Shown one piece after another: positions 25,275 through 32,899 of a stretch of 64,000 nt of DNA. The notes under the pieces are model-generated. The model was not told the DNA's origin. It ran no database searches and saw nothing but the letters and a program-made list of their open reading frames with translations. Source of the DNA: an uncultured Bacteroidales bacterium (GTDB taxonomy: Bacteria; Bacteroidota; Bacteroidia; Bacteroidales; UBA932); the NCBI GenBank assembly GCA_905234285.1, contig CAJOHK010000006.1, positions 1 to 64,000 on the forward strand, given 5' to 3'. A program made the translations under genes and the position numbers. Positions within the stretch are counted from its first letter, which is position 1. Each line of letters begins with the position of its first letter.

Positions 25275-26678
25275 CTATATCTGTCCTCCCAGTACGGACG
25301 GGTCATCGCCGTCCTTGAGCTGCCCCAGTTTGCTGAGCAGGTTCCAGGCCAGGATGGCCGTTATAATGGAAGAAATGGTATCACTGATGGGGAAACTGTA
25401 CCATACGCCGGCCTCGCTTTGCAGGATGCCGGGCAGGATGTAGATGCAGGGCAGCAGGAAAAGCAGCTGCCGTGAGAGGGAGAGGAACACCGACTTTTTC
25501 ACCATGCCCAGGCATTGGAAAAGGTTGGTGGTTACCATTTGGAAGCCCACGATGGGGAACACGCAGTTCATCATGCGAAGGCCTTTGGCGCCCAATTCCA
25601 GAAGCACGGGATCGTTGGTAAAAGCGGCTATGGCGGGGGTGGAGAGGAACTCCGACACCACAAAGCCCAGGGTGCACACCAGCGTGGCCCACAGGGCGGT
25701 TTTAACATAGACGGCCCGCACCCGGCCGTATTGCCGGGCTCCGTAATTGTATCCGGCGATGGGTTGCATGCCCTGGTTGAAGCCGAATACAATCATAACA
25801 AACAGGAAGGAAATGCGGTTCACAATGCCGTAGGCGCCCAGCGCCAGGTCTCCACCCCATTTTACCAGCTGCTGGTTGATGAACAGCACCACAACACAGC
25901 TGGCCAGGTTCATGAGGAAGGGCCCCATGCCAATGGCCAGGGAGTCTTTAGCAATGCGCCAGTCTACCTGGAAAACCTTGCGGGAACGCGGAAGGTGCAG
26001 GAACTTCTCCTGGTCCAGGAAATACCACAGCGTATAGCACAGCGACATAAACTGGCACAGTACGGTTGCCAGCGCCGCGCCCTGGATGCCCATGCCCAGC
26101 ACAAAGATGAAAACGGGGTCCAGGATGGCGTTGGATATGACCGTAAACAGCGTGAGCCCCATGGCCAGCTTGGGATTGCCCGACGACCGCACAATGGCAT
26201 TGAGGCCGAAGTACAGGTGCGTGACGGCGTTGCCGATGGCAATGTACGTCATATAGGCCCTGGCATAGGGGAGGGTGGCATCGCTGGCGCCGAAAAAGCG
26301 CAGGATGGGATCCATCCATACCAGCGTTACAAAGGTGAAGATGAAGCCGGTGATGAGGTTCAGGGTAACGTCGTTGCAAAGGACCTTGCCGGCTGTCTGA
26401 TAGTTCTTTTGCCCCAGCAGCACCGATATCATGGTGGCGGCCCCCACACCCACCAGCGTGCCGAACGCCGTAGAAATATTCATGAGGGGGAAGGTAACCG
26501 CCAGGCCGGCCATGGACAGCGACCCCACATTGGGAATGTGGCCGATGTACACGCTGTCCACCATATTATACAGCGAAGACGCCGTCATGGCAATGATGCC
26601 CGGGACGGCGTACTGGCGTATGAGTGAGCCAATGGACTTGGTTCCCAGCTCGGTGGGGATGGCGGTTCCGCTGGCCAT
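25275..26678 (-). CDS. MATE family efflux transporter
   Basis: 467 aa with about 12 membrane segments in two homologous halves. It opens with a short cytoplasmic tail (ELGTKSIGSLIRQYAVPGI) and VDSVYIGH, a typical MATE motif in helix 1-2; GFNQGMQPIAGYNYGARQYGRV is the matching motif in the second half. It exports cationic compounds or metabolites using a Na+ or H+ gradient in the inner membrane. The start overlaps the stop of the upstream PPIase gene by 1 nt. Confidence 0.93.
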   Translation of the reverse strand: MASGTAIPTELGTKSIGSLIRQYAVPGIIAMTASSLYNMVDSVYIGHIPNVGSLSMAGLAVTFPLMNISTAFGTLVGVGAATMISVLLGQKNYQTAGKVLCNDVTLNLITGFIFTFVTLVWMDPILRFFGASDATLPYARAYMTYIAIGNAVTHLYFGLNAIVRSSGNPKLAMGLTLFTVISNAILDPVFIFVLGMGIQGAALATVLCQFMSLCYTLWYFLDQEKFLHLPRSRKVFQVDWRIAKDSLAIGMGPFLMNLASCVVVLFINQQLVKWGGDLALGAYGIVNRISFLFVMIVFGFNQGMQPIAGYNYGARQYGRVRAVYVKTALWATLVCTLGFVVSEFLSTPAIAAFTNDPVLLELGAKGLRMMNCVFPIVGFQMVTTNLFQCLGMVKKSVFLSLSRQLLFLLPCIYILPGILQSEAGVWYSFPISDTISSIITAILAWNLLSKLGQLKDGDDPSVLGGQI

Positions 26679-27697
26679 TATTTAAGCAACTCTAGTTCAA
26701 AAAGGAGGGGAGCGTAGGAAGGAATGACATCGCTGCTGCCCGATTCGCTGTAGCCCAGGGCCGAAGTGAAAATGATCACGGCCTTCTGTCCGGGCCATTT
26801 CATGAGCGAAAGGCCGCCTTTGAATCCGTCGATGAGATCGGAAGAATCGCCCAGTTTGATGTTGTTGTAATTACTGGAGAAGGTAATGGAAACGGGGCTG
26901 TAGGTGGAATAGTCGTAAATGCCGGCTTCCTTGGCGGTATATTCTACGGTGGTGTCGAAGACGGTGTTGTCCAGCAAGCGCCCGGTGTAGTTGAGCTTGA
27001 GCGTAGCTGTACTGTCGCGCTTTTCCTTTCCCTTGAAGGCGGAGGTGTCGCTGATGAAGTAGAACGTGCCGTCCGGCTCGCTGTCGGTGAAGGATGCGGG
27101 TTTGATATCGGCCCCGTAGACACGTTTCACATAGTTTTTGAGGCTGTCGGTTTCGGTGGCTACGATATCGGCCGTCATGCCTTTGATCTGAACGGTGTAA
27201 ATGCGGTGCTCGTTGCTGGTGCTTGCGTTCACATAGCCGTCTTGGGAGTCGTAGCGGTTGTTGGTGATGAGCCAGGCAGGAACGGCCGCCACGCGGGTGC
27301 CGCCTACGCGCATGCCCTTGAGCACGGCTTCAAAACCGGCCGAGCAGTGGTTTTCTCCCACCTGCTGGTAGCTGGGACCATAATACTTGCTGGCGCTGTA
27401 GGTGCCCAATTGCTGCGCCTCCTTTTTGCTGGTGGAGGAACTGATGGTGCCGCTTAAGGTGCGGATGGAGAAATCGGCCAGGACATAGGGGAAATCCGAG
27501 GTCCATTCCTCACCGGTGCCGGGGGTGTCTTCCAGGATGAGGATGCCGGAATCTTCTACTGTGAGGTTGGGATAATTGGTACTGCACCAGAGATTATAAT
27601 AGGACCGTGCGAATTCACCGTCGGATTGGGTGCTCGATTTGGCACAGGAGACCAGCACGGCCACGCTCATGAGGGCCGCAGGGACTATTCTATTCAT
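26678..27697 (-). CDS. FKBP-type peptidyl-prolyl isomerase lipoprotein
   Basis: About 339 aa, lipobox Cys at residue 18 of the shorter start (MNRIVPAALMSVAVLVSC); an alternative ATG is at 27706. Two FKBP-like domains are visible: about 60-175 (GFEAVLKGMRVGGTRVAAVP) and a C-terminal one (ATLKLNYTGRLLDNTVFDTT, LIDGFKGGLSLMKWPGQKAV). It should assist folding of exported proteins. It overlaps the preceding small FKBP-like gene, so they form a pair. Confidence 0.87.
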   Translation of the reverse strand: MNRIVPAALMSVAVLVSCAKSSTQSDGEFARSYYNLWCSTNYPNLTVEDSGILILEDTPGTGEEWTSDFPYVLADFSIRTLSGTISSSTSKKEAQQLGTYSASKYYGPSYQQVGENHCSAGFEAVLKGMRVGGTRVAAVPAWLITNNRYDSQDGYVNASTSNEHRIYTVQIKGMTADIVATETDSLKNYVKRVYGADIKPASFTDSEPDGTFYFISDTSAFKGKEKRDSTATLKLNYTGRLLDNTVFDTTVEYTAKEAGIYDYSTYSPVSITFSSNYNNIKLGDSSDLIDGFKGGLSLMKWPGQKAVIIFTSALGYSESGSSDVIPSYAPLLFELELLK

Positions 27698-28259
27698 TTG
27701 TAACATCTGCTATCCAATATTCATAAACCAGGGCACTCCTTGCAGGAATCGTGCCTCGTTCGGTATTTCCAAAGCCATATTCTCCGGTAAAGAGGATAAA
27801 ACCTTCATCGCCGGGCTGTACGCCATATAATCCCATCCGCAGGCCGTCTACCAGATCATGGTTCAGCTTAAGGGTGTCCAGCTTGAAGATATTGGTGGAG
27901 TCGGAGAGTTTCCATTTGGCGGCCTCGGCCATTTCCTTGAGGTTGGTGGCTACCAGGTTGCTGGCGCTCAGGGACGAGCTGGTGAGCGTGAAACAGGCGT
28001 AATACAGGGCTACGCTGCCGTTCCAGAGCAGGCAGTCACGGTCTGGGTAAATCCGGTCCAGGGTGTCGTGGAGGGTGATGCGCCAGGCGCCCTCGTTGCG
28101 GAGGAGCGTGGCGTTGGTATCGGCCTTGAGCTGGGCGGCCACAAAACTCTCGATATAGCTGGTTTGCTTGTCGTAGGTGGTTTTGAGCGACTGTTTGGTG
28201 CAGGCCAGCACCAGGGCGGCTGCCAGGCAAAGGAGCAGCATCAGTGTGCTTTTTTTCAT
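27690..28259 (-). CDS. Small FKBP-like lipoprotein
   Basis: 189 aa with lipobox Cys at 20. The C-terminal half carries an FKBP-like core (HDLVDGLRMGLYGVQPGDEG, FILFTGEYGFGN, IPARSALVYEYWI). The N-terminal half is helical and not recognised. Its ATG overlaps the stop codon (TGA at 28256-28258) that nrnA would use if it were in frame, which supports the nrnA frameshift reading. Probably an envelope chaperone partner of the next gene. Confidence 0.75.
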   Translation of the reverse strand: MKKSTLMLLLCLAAALVLACTKQSLKTTYDKQTSYIESFVAAQLKADTNATLLRNEGAWRITLHDTLDRIYPDRDCLLWNGSVALYYACFTLTSSSLSASNLVATNLKEMAEAAKWKLSDSTNIFKLDTLKLNHDLVDGLRMGLYGVQPGDEGFILFTGEYGFGNTERGTIPARSALVYEYWIADVTNE

Positions 28260-28271
28260 GGCAGGTAGGTG

Positions 28272-29279
28272 TTAAGGATCTGTTCGATATAGGCGGGAAC
28301 CTCCCGGGCCGATGCCACGTCGGTGCCCAGCAGGATTTTGCCGCCGGCGGCATTCTCGTGACCGCCGCCATGGAAGTATCCGCTGGGCCGAAGTGCCTTT
28401 TTTGGACCGCACCGAGATGCGGAAGTGATCGCCGTCCTCCTTGGCCAGCACGCTCAGCCGCACCTGGCCGATAGTAAGTGGAACGTTCACCAGTCCCTCG
28501 GACTCACCTTCCCGGAGGTCGAAGCGTTGCAGGGTAGGGGCATCCAACACCATGTAGGCGGCGCCGCCGGGCAGGATATGCAGGCCTTCGTACTGCATGT
28601 ACCCCATCAGGCGCACGCGGTTCTCCCGGTAGGATCGGTAAATCTTGTCCAGCACCTCGTCCCGGTTAACGCCCAACGACAGCAGCTCGGACGCCATTTG
28701 CAGCGTAGACGGAAACACCGAATTGGCAAAGTTGTTGGTGTCCGTGGTCATGCCGATGAGCAGCGCCGTACCTATGGCTATGTCCATTCCGGAGGGTGTT
28801 GTGCCCTCCGGAATGGACCTTATTATCCAGTACAGGAGTTCGCTGGCCGAGGAGATGTCGGGTGTGGAGAACACCAGGTTGAATTTCTCCGAATCGGGGT
28901 TCAGGTGGTGGTCGATGAGAACTTTGGGGGCGGTGGAGGCTTCCAGCGCCGGGGCCAGGCCTTCTGTGCGGGAGAAGGCGTTGCAGTCCAGCAGGAATAC
29001 CAGATCGGCCCGGGCTATGCGGTCTTGGGCGGCCTGCGGGCTTTGGTCATGGAACAAGTAGGGGACACCGGGCGGCATGATGAACTGCAGGTAGTCGGCC
29101 GGCGTGTCCGGCAGGATGCAGGCGGCGTCTTTCCCCAACTGGCGCAGGAACAGCGTGAGGGCCAGGGTGGAGCCCATGGCATCCCCGTCCGGGTGCGTAT
29201 GACCCAGCACTACCGGCTGCGTGGCGCCCTGGATGAGCGACACCAATTGGGGGATAAGTTCTTTCCTGAAAATCTCCAC
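28272..29279 (-). CDS. nrnA: NrnA-type DHH phosphoesterase, C-terminus frameshifted
   Basis: 335-codon frame. DHH features are present (LGHTHPDGDAMGSTLAL, LLDCNAF, VLIDHHLNPD). These enzymes degrade nanoRNA and dephosphorylate pAp. After RISVRSKKGT (near 28394) the expected DHHA1 C-terminus, with the RNA-binding GGGH motif, is found in another frame: YFHGGGHENAAGG runs from 28378 to a TGA at 28256-28258. About six codons before it also appear to be missing. The present frame instead adds an Arg-rich tail. The protein is probably inactive unless the sequence is in error. First gene of a six-gene operon. Confidence 0.85.
   Translation of the reverse strand: MEIFRKELIPQLVSLIQGATQPVVLGHTHPDGDAMGSTLALTLFLRQLGKDAACILPDTPADYLQFIMPPGVPYLFHDQSPQAAQDRIARADLVFLLDCNAFSRTEGLAPALEASTAPKVLIDHHLNPDSEKFNLVFSTPDISSASELLYWIIRSIPEGTTPSGMDIAIGTALLIGMTTDTNNFANSVFPSTLQMASELLSLGVNRDEVLDKIYRSYRENRVRLMGYMQYEGLHILPGGAAYMVLDAPTLQRFDLREGESEGLVNVPLTIGQVRLSVLAKEDGDHFRISVRSKKGTSAQRILPWRRSRECRRRQNPAGHRRGIGPGGSRLYRTDP
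28782..28818. repeat. Palindrome inside nrnA
   Basis: Perfect 15-nt arms GTCCATTCCGGAGGG (28782-28796) and its complement (28804-28818) around a 7-nt loop. It encodes SIPEGTTPSGMD in the segment between LLYWIIR and IAIGTALLIGMTTDT, where the family is variable in length. Confidence 0.7.
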
Positions 29280-29302
29280 GCGTACGTTCGTTTTTACGGA
29301 GG

Positions 29303-29310
29303 CAAATTTA
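29303..29310 (-). promoter_or_regulatory. Candidate -7 box for the nrnA operon
   Basis: TAAATTTG on the minus strand, 23 nt before the nrnA ATG and divergent from the next promoter. No clear -33 TTG is seen. Confidence 0.4.
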
Positions 29311-29320
29311 CAAAAGATTA

Positions 29321-29351
29321 TTGCTTTTGAGAAATCATTTTGTTAACTTTG
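29321..29351 (+). promoter_or_regulatory. Promoter of the DUF3822-rsmD-cstA operon
   Basis: TTG at 29321-29323, 20 nt, TAACTTTG at 29344-29351; a 34-nt leader precedes the ATG at 29386. Confidence 0.6.
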
Positions 29352-29385
29352 TCGGAAGTTTAGAAAATTATAAAACACTAAAATA

Positions 29386-30087
29386 ATGAACAAATCCGTC
29401 AAAATCATTGTCGAGGTTGTCCTGGCAGCCGTTATAGTTCTTCTTGTGTGGCTCACCATCAAGAGCATTCAGAAGCCTGTTCAGTTCAACAATGAGGTAG
29501 CCGCCCGTTCCCAGGTCGCCATCCAGCGTCTTAAGGATATCCGCACCCTTCAGGTGGCTTTCAAGAGCGTCAACGGCCGTTTCAGCCCTACCGTAGATTC
29601 CCTCAAACTCTTCTACGAAACCGGTAAAATGGACATCGTGATGCAAATCGGCTCCCACGATGACTCCCTGGCCGTGGCCAACACGGAGGCCATCAAGAAG
29701 GCCAACAAAAAGCTTAAACCCGCCGAGCTAACCGCCAAACTTCAGGAAGCCTACAAGGCTGGTCAAAAGGTTGTTTTCTCCGTAACCACTCAAGTTCCCG
29801 TGAAGGACACCCTGTTCCACAACCGCCCGGATTTCTGCATCGACTCCCTGGCCTTTATCCCGTTCTCCGGTGGCCAAAAGACAGAAATGGAAGCTGCCAT
29901 CAAGACAGTTTCCGGTGTGCAGGTCCCTCTGTTCGAGGCCCGTATGCCTTACAAAGCCCTGTGCAAAGGCCTGGATAACCAGCTGCGCATCAACCTGGAT
30001 GCCGAGCGCAAGGACCAGAACAAGTACGAGGGCCTGCAGGTGGGTAGCATTACCGCTCCTAACAACAACGCAGGTAACTGGGAGTAG
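29386..30087 (+). CDS. Membrane-anchored protein of unknown function
   Basis: 233 aa. One N-terminal membrane helix (IIVEVVLAAVIVLLVWLTI, about 6-25) and a soluble periplasmic domain rich in Lys and Ala, with a helical stretch AIQRLKDIRTLQVAFKSVNG that resembles the N-terminal part of pseudopilin-like proteins. I do not recognise a named family. Placement 5 nt before DUF3822 and rsmD, with its own promoter, suggests a conserved Bacteroidota housekeeping cluster. No catalytic motif is visible. Confidence 0.75.
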   Translation: MNKSVKIIVEVVLAAVIVLLVWLTIKSIQKPVQFNNEVAARSQVAIQRLKDIRTLQVAFKSVNGRFSPTVDSLKLFYETGKMDIVMQIGSHDDSLAVANTEAIKKANKKLKPAELTAKLQEAYKAGQKVVFSVTTQVPVKDTLFHNRPDFCIDSLAFIPFSGGQKTEMEAAIKTVSGVQVPLFEARMPYKALCKGLDNQLRINLDAERKDQNKYEGLQVGSITAPNNNAGNWE

Positions 30088-30092
30088 TTCCC

Positions 30093-30782
30093 ATGGGACT
30101 CACTCATACCTCATATACAGGGATATCCATTCAAGTCTCCTTGAGTGGATATTCTTTTAAGGTCTATACCCCGGAAGAAACCCGTTCGTCGGAGTGGATG
30201 GGCGCAGAGCGTCTGTTCACCACGCCGGAGTTTCAGCACCGCTATTCCCAGGTAGATATTTCCCTGCTTACGCCCAAGGTGGCGCTGGTGCCATCGGCCT
30301 TCTGGAATCCGCAGAATGCGCGCGAGGCCCTCTCAGAGGTGGTTTCCCTATCCGATGAAGATATTGTGGAATGGGTGGAACTCCCGTCCCTGGCTTCGGT
30401 GCTGGTGTATTCCAATTCCATCGGCGAAACCCTTTCCCGGGTGCTGGCCCAAACGGTGCTGCCAGCTTCGGGAACGCCCGTGCGAGTGCTGCCGGAGATG
30501 TATTACCTGCTGCAAAGCCTGGAAAGCCTTTCCGATTATAACAAAATCCTGGCTTCCTGGAAGGATGGCTGGCTGCACCTGGTCATTGCCCAGGGCAAGA
30601 GCCTGCTGCTTGCCAACGTGTACGAGGCCCCGGATTTTACCACCGCCGAGTATTTCCTTTTCCTGGCCCTCAAGCGCCTGCAGCTTAATCCGGAGGTCTC
30701 TACCGTAAGCCTTCGTACCCCTCTGGATCCCGACGCCGAACTGTCCCTGTACCGCTACTTCAAGTCAGTAGTGCAATTATGA
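30093..30782 (+). CDS. DUF3822 family protein
   Basis: 229 aa cytoplasmic protein with an actin/ASKHA-like layout typical of DUF3822 (ISIQVSLSGYSFKVY, LTPKVALVPSAFW, ILASWKDGWLHLVIAQGKSL, EYFLFLALKRLQLNPE). Function is unknown. In Bacteroidota it is commonly encoded just before rsmD, as here, with an ATGA overlap of 4 nt. Confidence 0.85.
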   Translation: MGLTHTSYTGISIQVSLSGYSFKVYTPEETRSSEWMGAERLFTTPEFQHRYSQVDISLLTPKVALVPSAFWNPQNAREALSEVVSLSDEDIVEWVELPSLASVLVYSNSIGETLSRVLAQTVLPASGTPVRVLPEMYYLLQSLESLSDYNKILASWKDGWLHLVIAQGKSLLLANVYEAPDFTTAEYFLFLALKRLQLNPEVSTVSLRTPLDPDAELSLYRYFKSVVQL

Positions 30783-31309
30783 GAATCATCGGGGGAAAAC
30801 TCAAAGGCAAAGTAATCCTGCCGCCGGCGGGCTACAAGGCACGTCCCACCACAGACTTTGCCAAGGAGGGCCTGTTCAATATCCTGGACAATGAATACGA
30901 GTTCCAGGATTTGAAGGTGCTGGACCTTTTTGGCGGCACCGGCTCCATTGCCTTTGAATTCGCCTCCCGTGGCGCCGCCCGTGTGTATTCCGTAGAAATG
31001 GCCCGGGAAAACGCTTCTTTCATTAAAACGGAGGCGGCCCGGCTGGGGCTCCCGAATGTGACCATGGTGCGGGACAACGTCTTTGACTTCCTGCCCATCT
31101 GCCGGGAAAAGTTCGACATAGTTTTTGCCGACCCTCCCTACGCCCTGGACGGCCTGGCCGGTCTTCCGGATCTCATCTTTTCTCTGGACCTGCTACATCC
31201 CGGCTGCTACTTTATCCTGGAGCACGGCGACGAGCATTCCTTCACGGACCATCCCCACTTTGTCAAAGAACGAAGCTACGGACGGGTGCACTTTAGTTTT
31301 TTTGAGTAA
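30779..31309 (+). CDS. rsmD: 16S rRNA (guanine-966-N2)-methyltransferase RsmD
   Basis: 176 aa. SAM-binding fold (LKVLDLFGGTGSIAFEFASRG is the motif I region) and the catalytic DPPY motif (FADPPYAL). The N-terminus MRIIGGKLKGKVI and the RPTTDFAKEGLFNIL stretch are typical. It methylates G966 of 16S rRNA during 30S assembly. Overlaps DUF3822 by 4 nt and cstA by 1 nt. Confidence 0.95.
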   Translation: MRIIGGKLKGKVILPPAGYKARPTTDFAKEGLFNILDNEYEFQDLKVLDLFGGTGSIAFEFASRGAARVYSVEMARENASFIKTEAARLGLPNVTMVRDNVFDFLPICREKFDIVFADPPYALDGLAGLPDLIFSLDLLHPGCYFILEHGDEHSFTDHPHFVKERSYGRVHFSFFE

Positions 31310-32814
31310 TGATTTCGTTTCTTATCAGCTTGGTAGCCCTGGTGCTGGGTTACATGATTTACGGCACATTTGTAGACCGGGTATTCGGTCCGGATCCCAA
31401 GCGGCCTACGCCGGCCATTTCCAAGGCCGACGGAGTGGATTACATTGCCATGCCGTCCTGGAAGGTATACATGATCCAGTTCCTGAACATTGCCGGAACG
31501 GGTCCTATTTTCGGGGCCATCATGGGCGCCAAATTCGGCCCTTCCAGCTATCTGTGGATTGTGCTGGGCTGCATCTTTGCCGGTGCTGTTCACGACTACA
31601 TGTGCGGTATGCTCTCTGTGCGCCATGGCGGTGTCGGCTTCCCGGAACTGGTGGGCCAATATCTGGGCCAGCGCACCAAGAAGGTGATGCTGGTGTTCAG
31701 CATTATCCTGCTTTTGCTGGTGGGCACGGTTTTCGTGTATAGCCCCGCTCTTATTCTGGGGGACATTGCCGGTGACGGAAGCCGCGGTTCCATCATGCTG
31801 TGGGTAGTCATAATCTTCCTTTATTATATTATTGCCACGCTGCTGCCCATCGACAAGCTTATCGGCAAGGTGTATCCTCTCTTTGCGGTGGCCCTGCTGT
31901 TTATGGCGGCGGCACTGATGGTATGCCTGCTCATGAAATGGCCCTCCTTGCCCGAGTTCTGGGATGGCCTGGGCGGTTGGAGTGAGAAGGCCGGTCTTAA
32001 GGGCCAGCCCATCTTCCCCTGCCTGTTCATTACCATTGCCTGCGGTGCCATTTCCGGATTCCACGCCACGCAGAGCCCGCTCATGGCCCGTTGCATCCAG
32101 AACGAAAAGATGGGACGCCCGGTGTTCTACGGTTCTATGATTACAGAAGGTGTGGTGGCCCTCATCTGGGCGGCCGTGTCCTCCTGGTTCTTCTTTGACG
32201 GCGGCGCCGCTGCCGTGGGAGCCGATACTTCTGCCGCCGCACCTGCGGTGGTGACCAAGGTCTCTCAAAACTGGCTGGGCATCCTGGGCGGCATCCTGGC
32301 CATTCTGGGCGTGGTGGCTGCCCCCATTACCTCCGGCGACACCGCCTTCCGCAGCGCCCGCCTCATCATCGCCGACTTCCTGCACATGGAGCAGAAGCAA
32401 ATCGGCAAGCGTCTGGTGGTGGCCATTCCGCTCTTTGTAGGATCGGCCCTGTTGCTGTGGTATAACATTGCCGATGCCAATGGCTTTAACACCATCTGGC
32501 GCTACTTTGGCTGGAGCAACCAGAGCCTGGCTGCCTTCATGCTGTGGACTGCCACGGTTTACCTGGTTAAGCGCAACCCGGGCCGGCCCGGCGCTGCCCG
32601 CCCTTATTACCTGATTACCCTGCTGCCGGCCCTGTTTATGACCGCCGTCTGCGTTGCCTTCATCCTCATTGACAAAACCGGCTTCCGCCTGCCCCAGACG
32701 CTGGCGCCCTGGATTGGAATCGGCACCTTTGTGGTGTCTACCGTACTCTTCTACTGGTGGAAGTTCACTCACGCCCCCAATTCTTGTAAAACGGAAGTTC
32801 CTCACACAGAATAA
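31309..32814 (+). CDS. CstA-family carbon starvation protein (peptide/pyruvate transporter)
   Basis: 501 aa with about 13 membrane segments. Family signatures: QFLNIAGTGPIFGAIMGAKF, HDYMCGMLSVRHGG, SGFHATQSPLMARC and GDTAFRSARLIIAD. CstA proteins take up pyruvate or peptides under carbon limitation. It is at the lower end of CstA lengths, as is usual for the short Bacteroidota form. It begins in the rsmD stop codon. The end of the gene lies in the left arm of repeat copy 7. Confidence 0.9.
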   Translation: MISFLISLVALVLGYMIYGTFVDRVFGPDPKRPTPAISKADGVDYIAMPSWKVYMIQFLNIAGTGPIFGAIMGAKFGPSSYLWIVLGCIFAGAVHDYMCGMLSVRHGGVGFPELVGQYLGQRTKKVMLVFSIILLLLVGTVFVYSPALILGDIAGDGSRGSIMLWVVIIFLYYIIATLLPIDKLIGKVYPLFAVALLFMAAALMVCLLMKWPSLPEFWDGLGGWSEKAGLKGQPIFPCLFITIACGAISGFHATQSPLMARCIQNEKMGRPVFYGSMITEGVVALIWAAVSSWFFFDGGAAAVGADTSAAAPAVVTKVSQNWLGILGGILAILGVVAAPITSGDTAFRSARLIIADFLHMEQKQIGKRLVVAIPLFVGSALLLWYNIADANGFNTIWRYFGWSNQSLAAFMLWTATVYLVKRNPGRPGAARPYYLITLLPALFMTAVCVAFILIDKTGFRLPQTLAPWIGIGTFVVSTVLFYWWKFTHAPNSCKTEVPHTE

Positions 32815-32893
32815 CTTACGCAAAACCAGTCCGGCAATTAGCCGGACTGAGTTTCTGTAAATAGCTAATAATCAATCATTTGTATTTTACACA
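32800..32893. repeat. Interspersed palindromic repeat, copy 7
   Basis: Core CAGTCCGGC (32827-32835), loop AATTA, GCCGGACTG (32841-32849). Left flank AACTTACGCAAAACC, right flank TTTCTGTAAATAGCTAATAA and TCAATCATTTGTATTTTACAC, as in copies 8 and 11. The cstA stop codon is in its left part. Confidence 0.75.
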
Positions 32894-32899
32894 AAGTAT

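Noticed and set aside
31125..31742. Open frame across the rsmD-cstA junction in another frame
   Set aside because: It overlaps two well-supported genes and has no recognisable domain.
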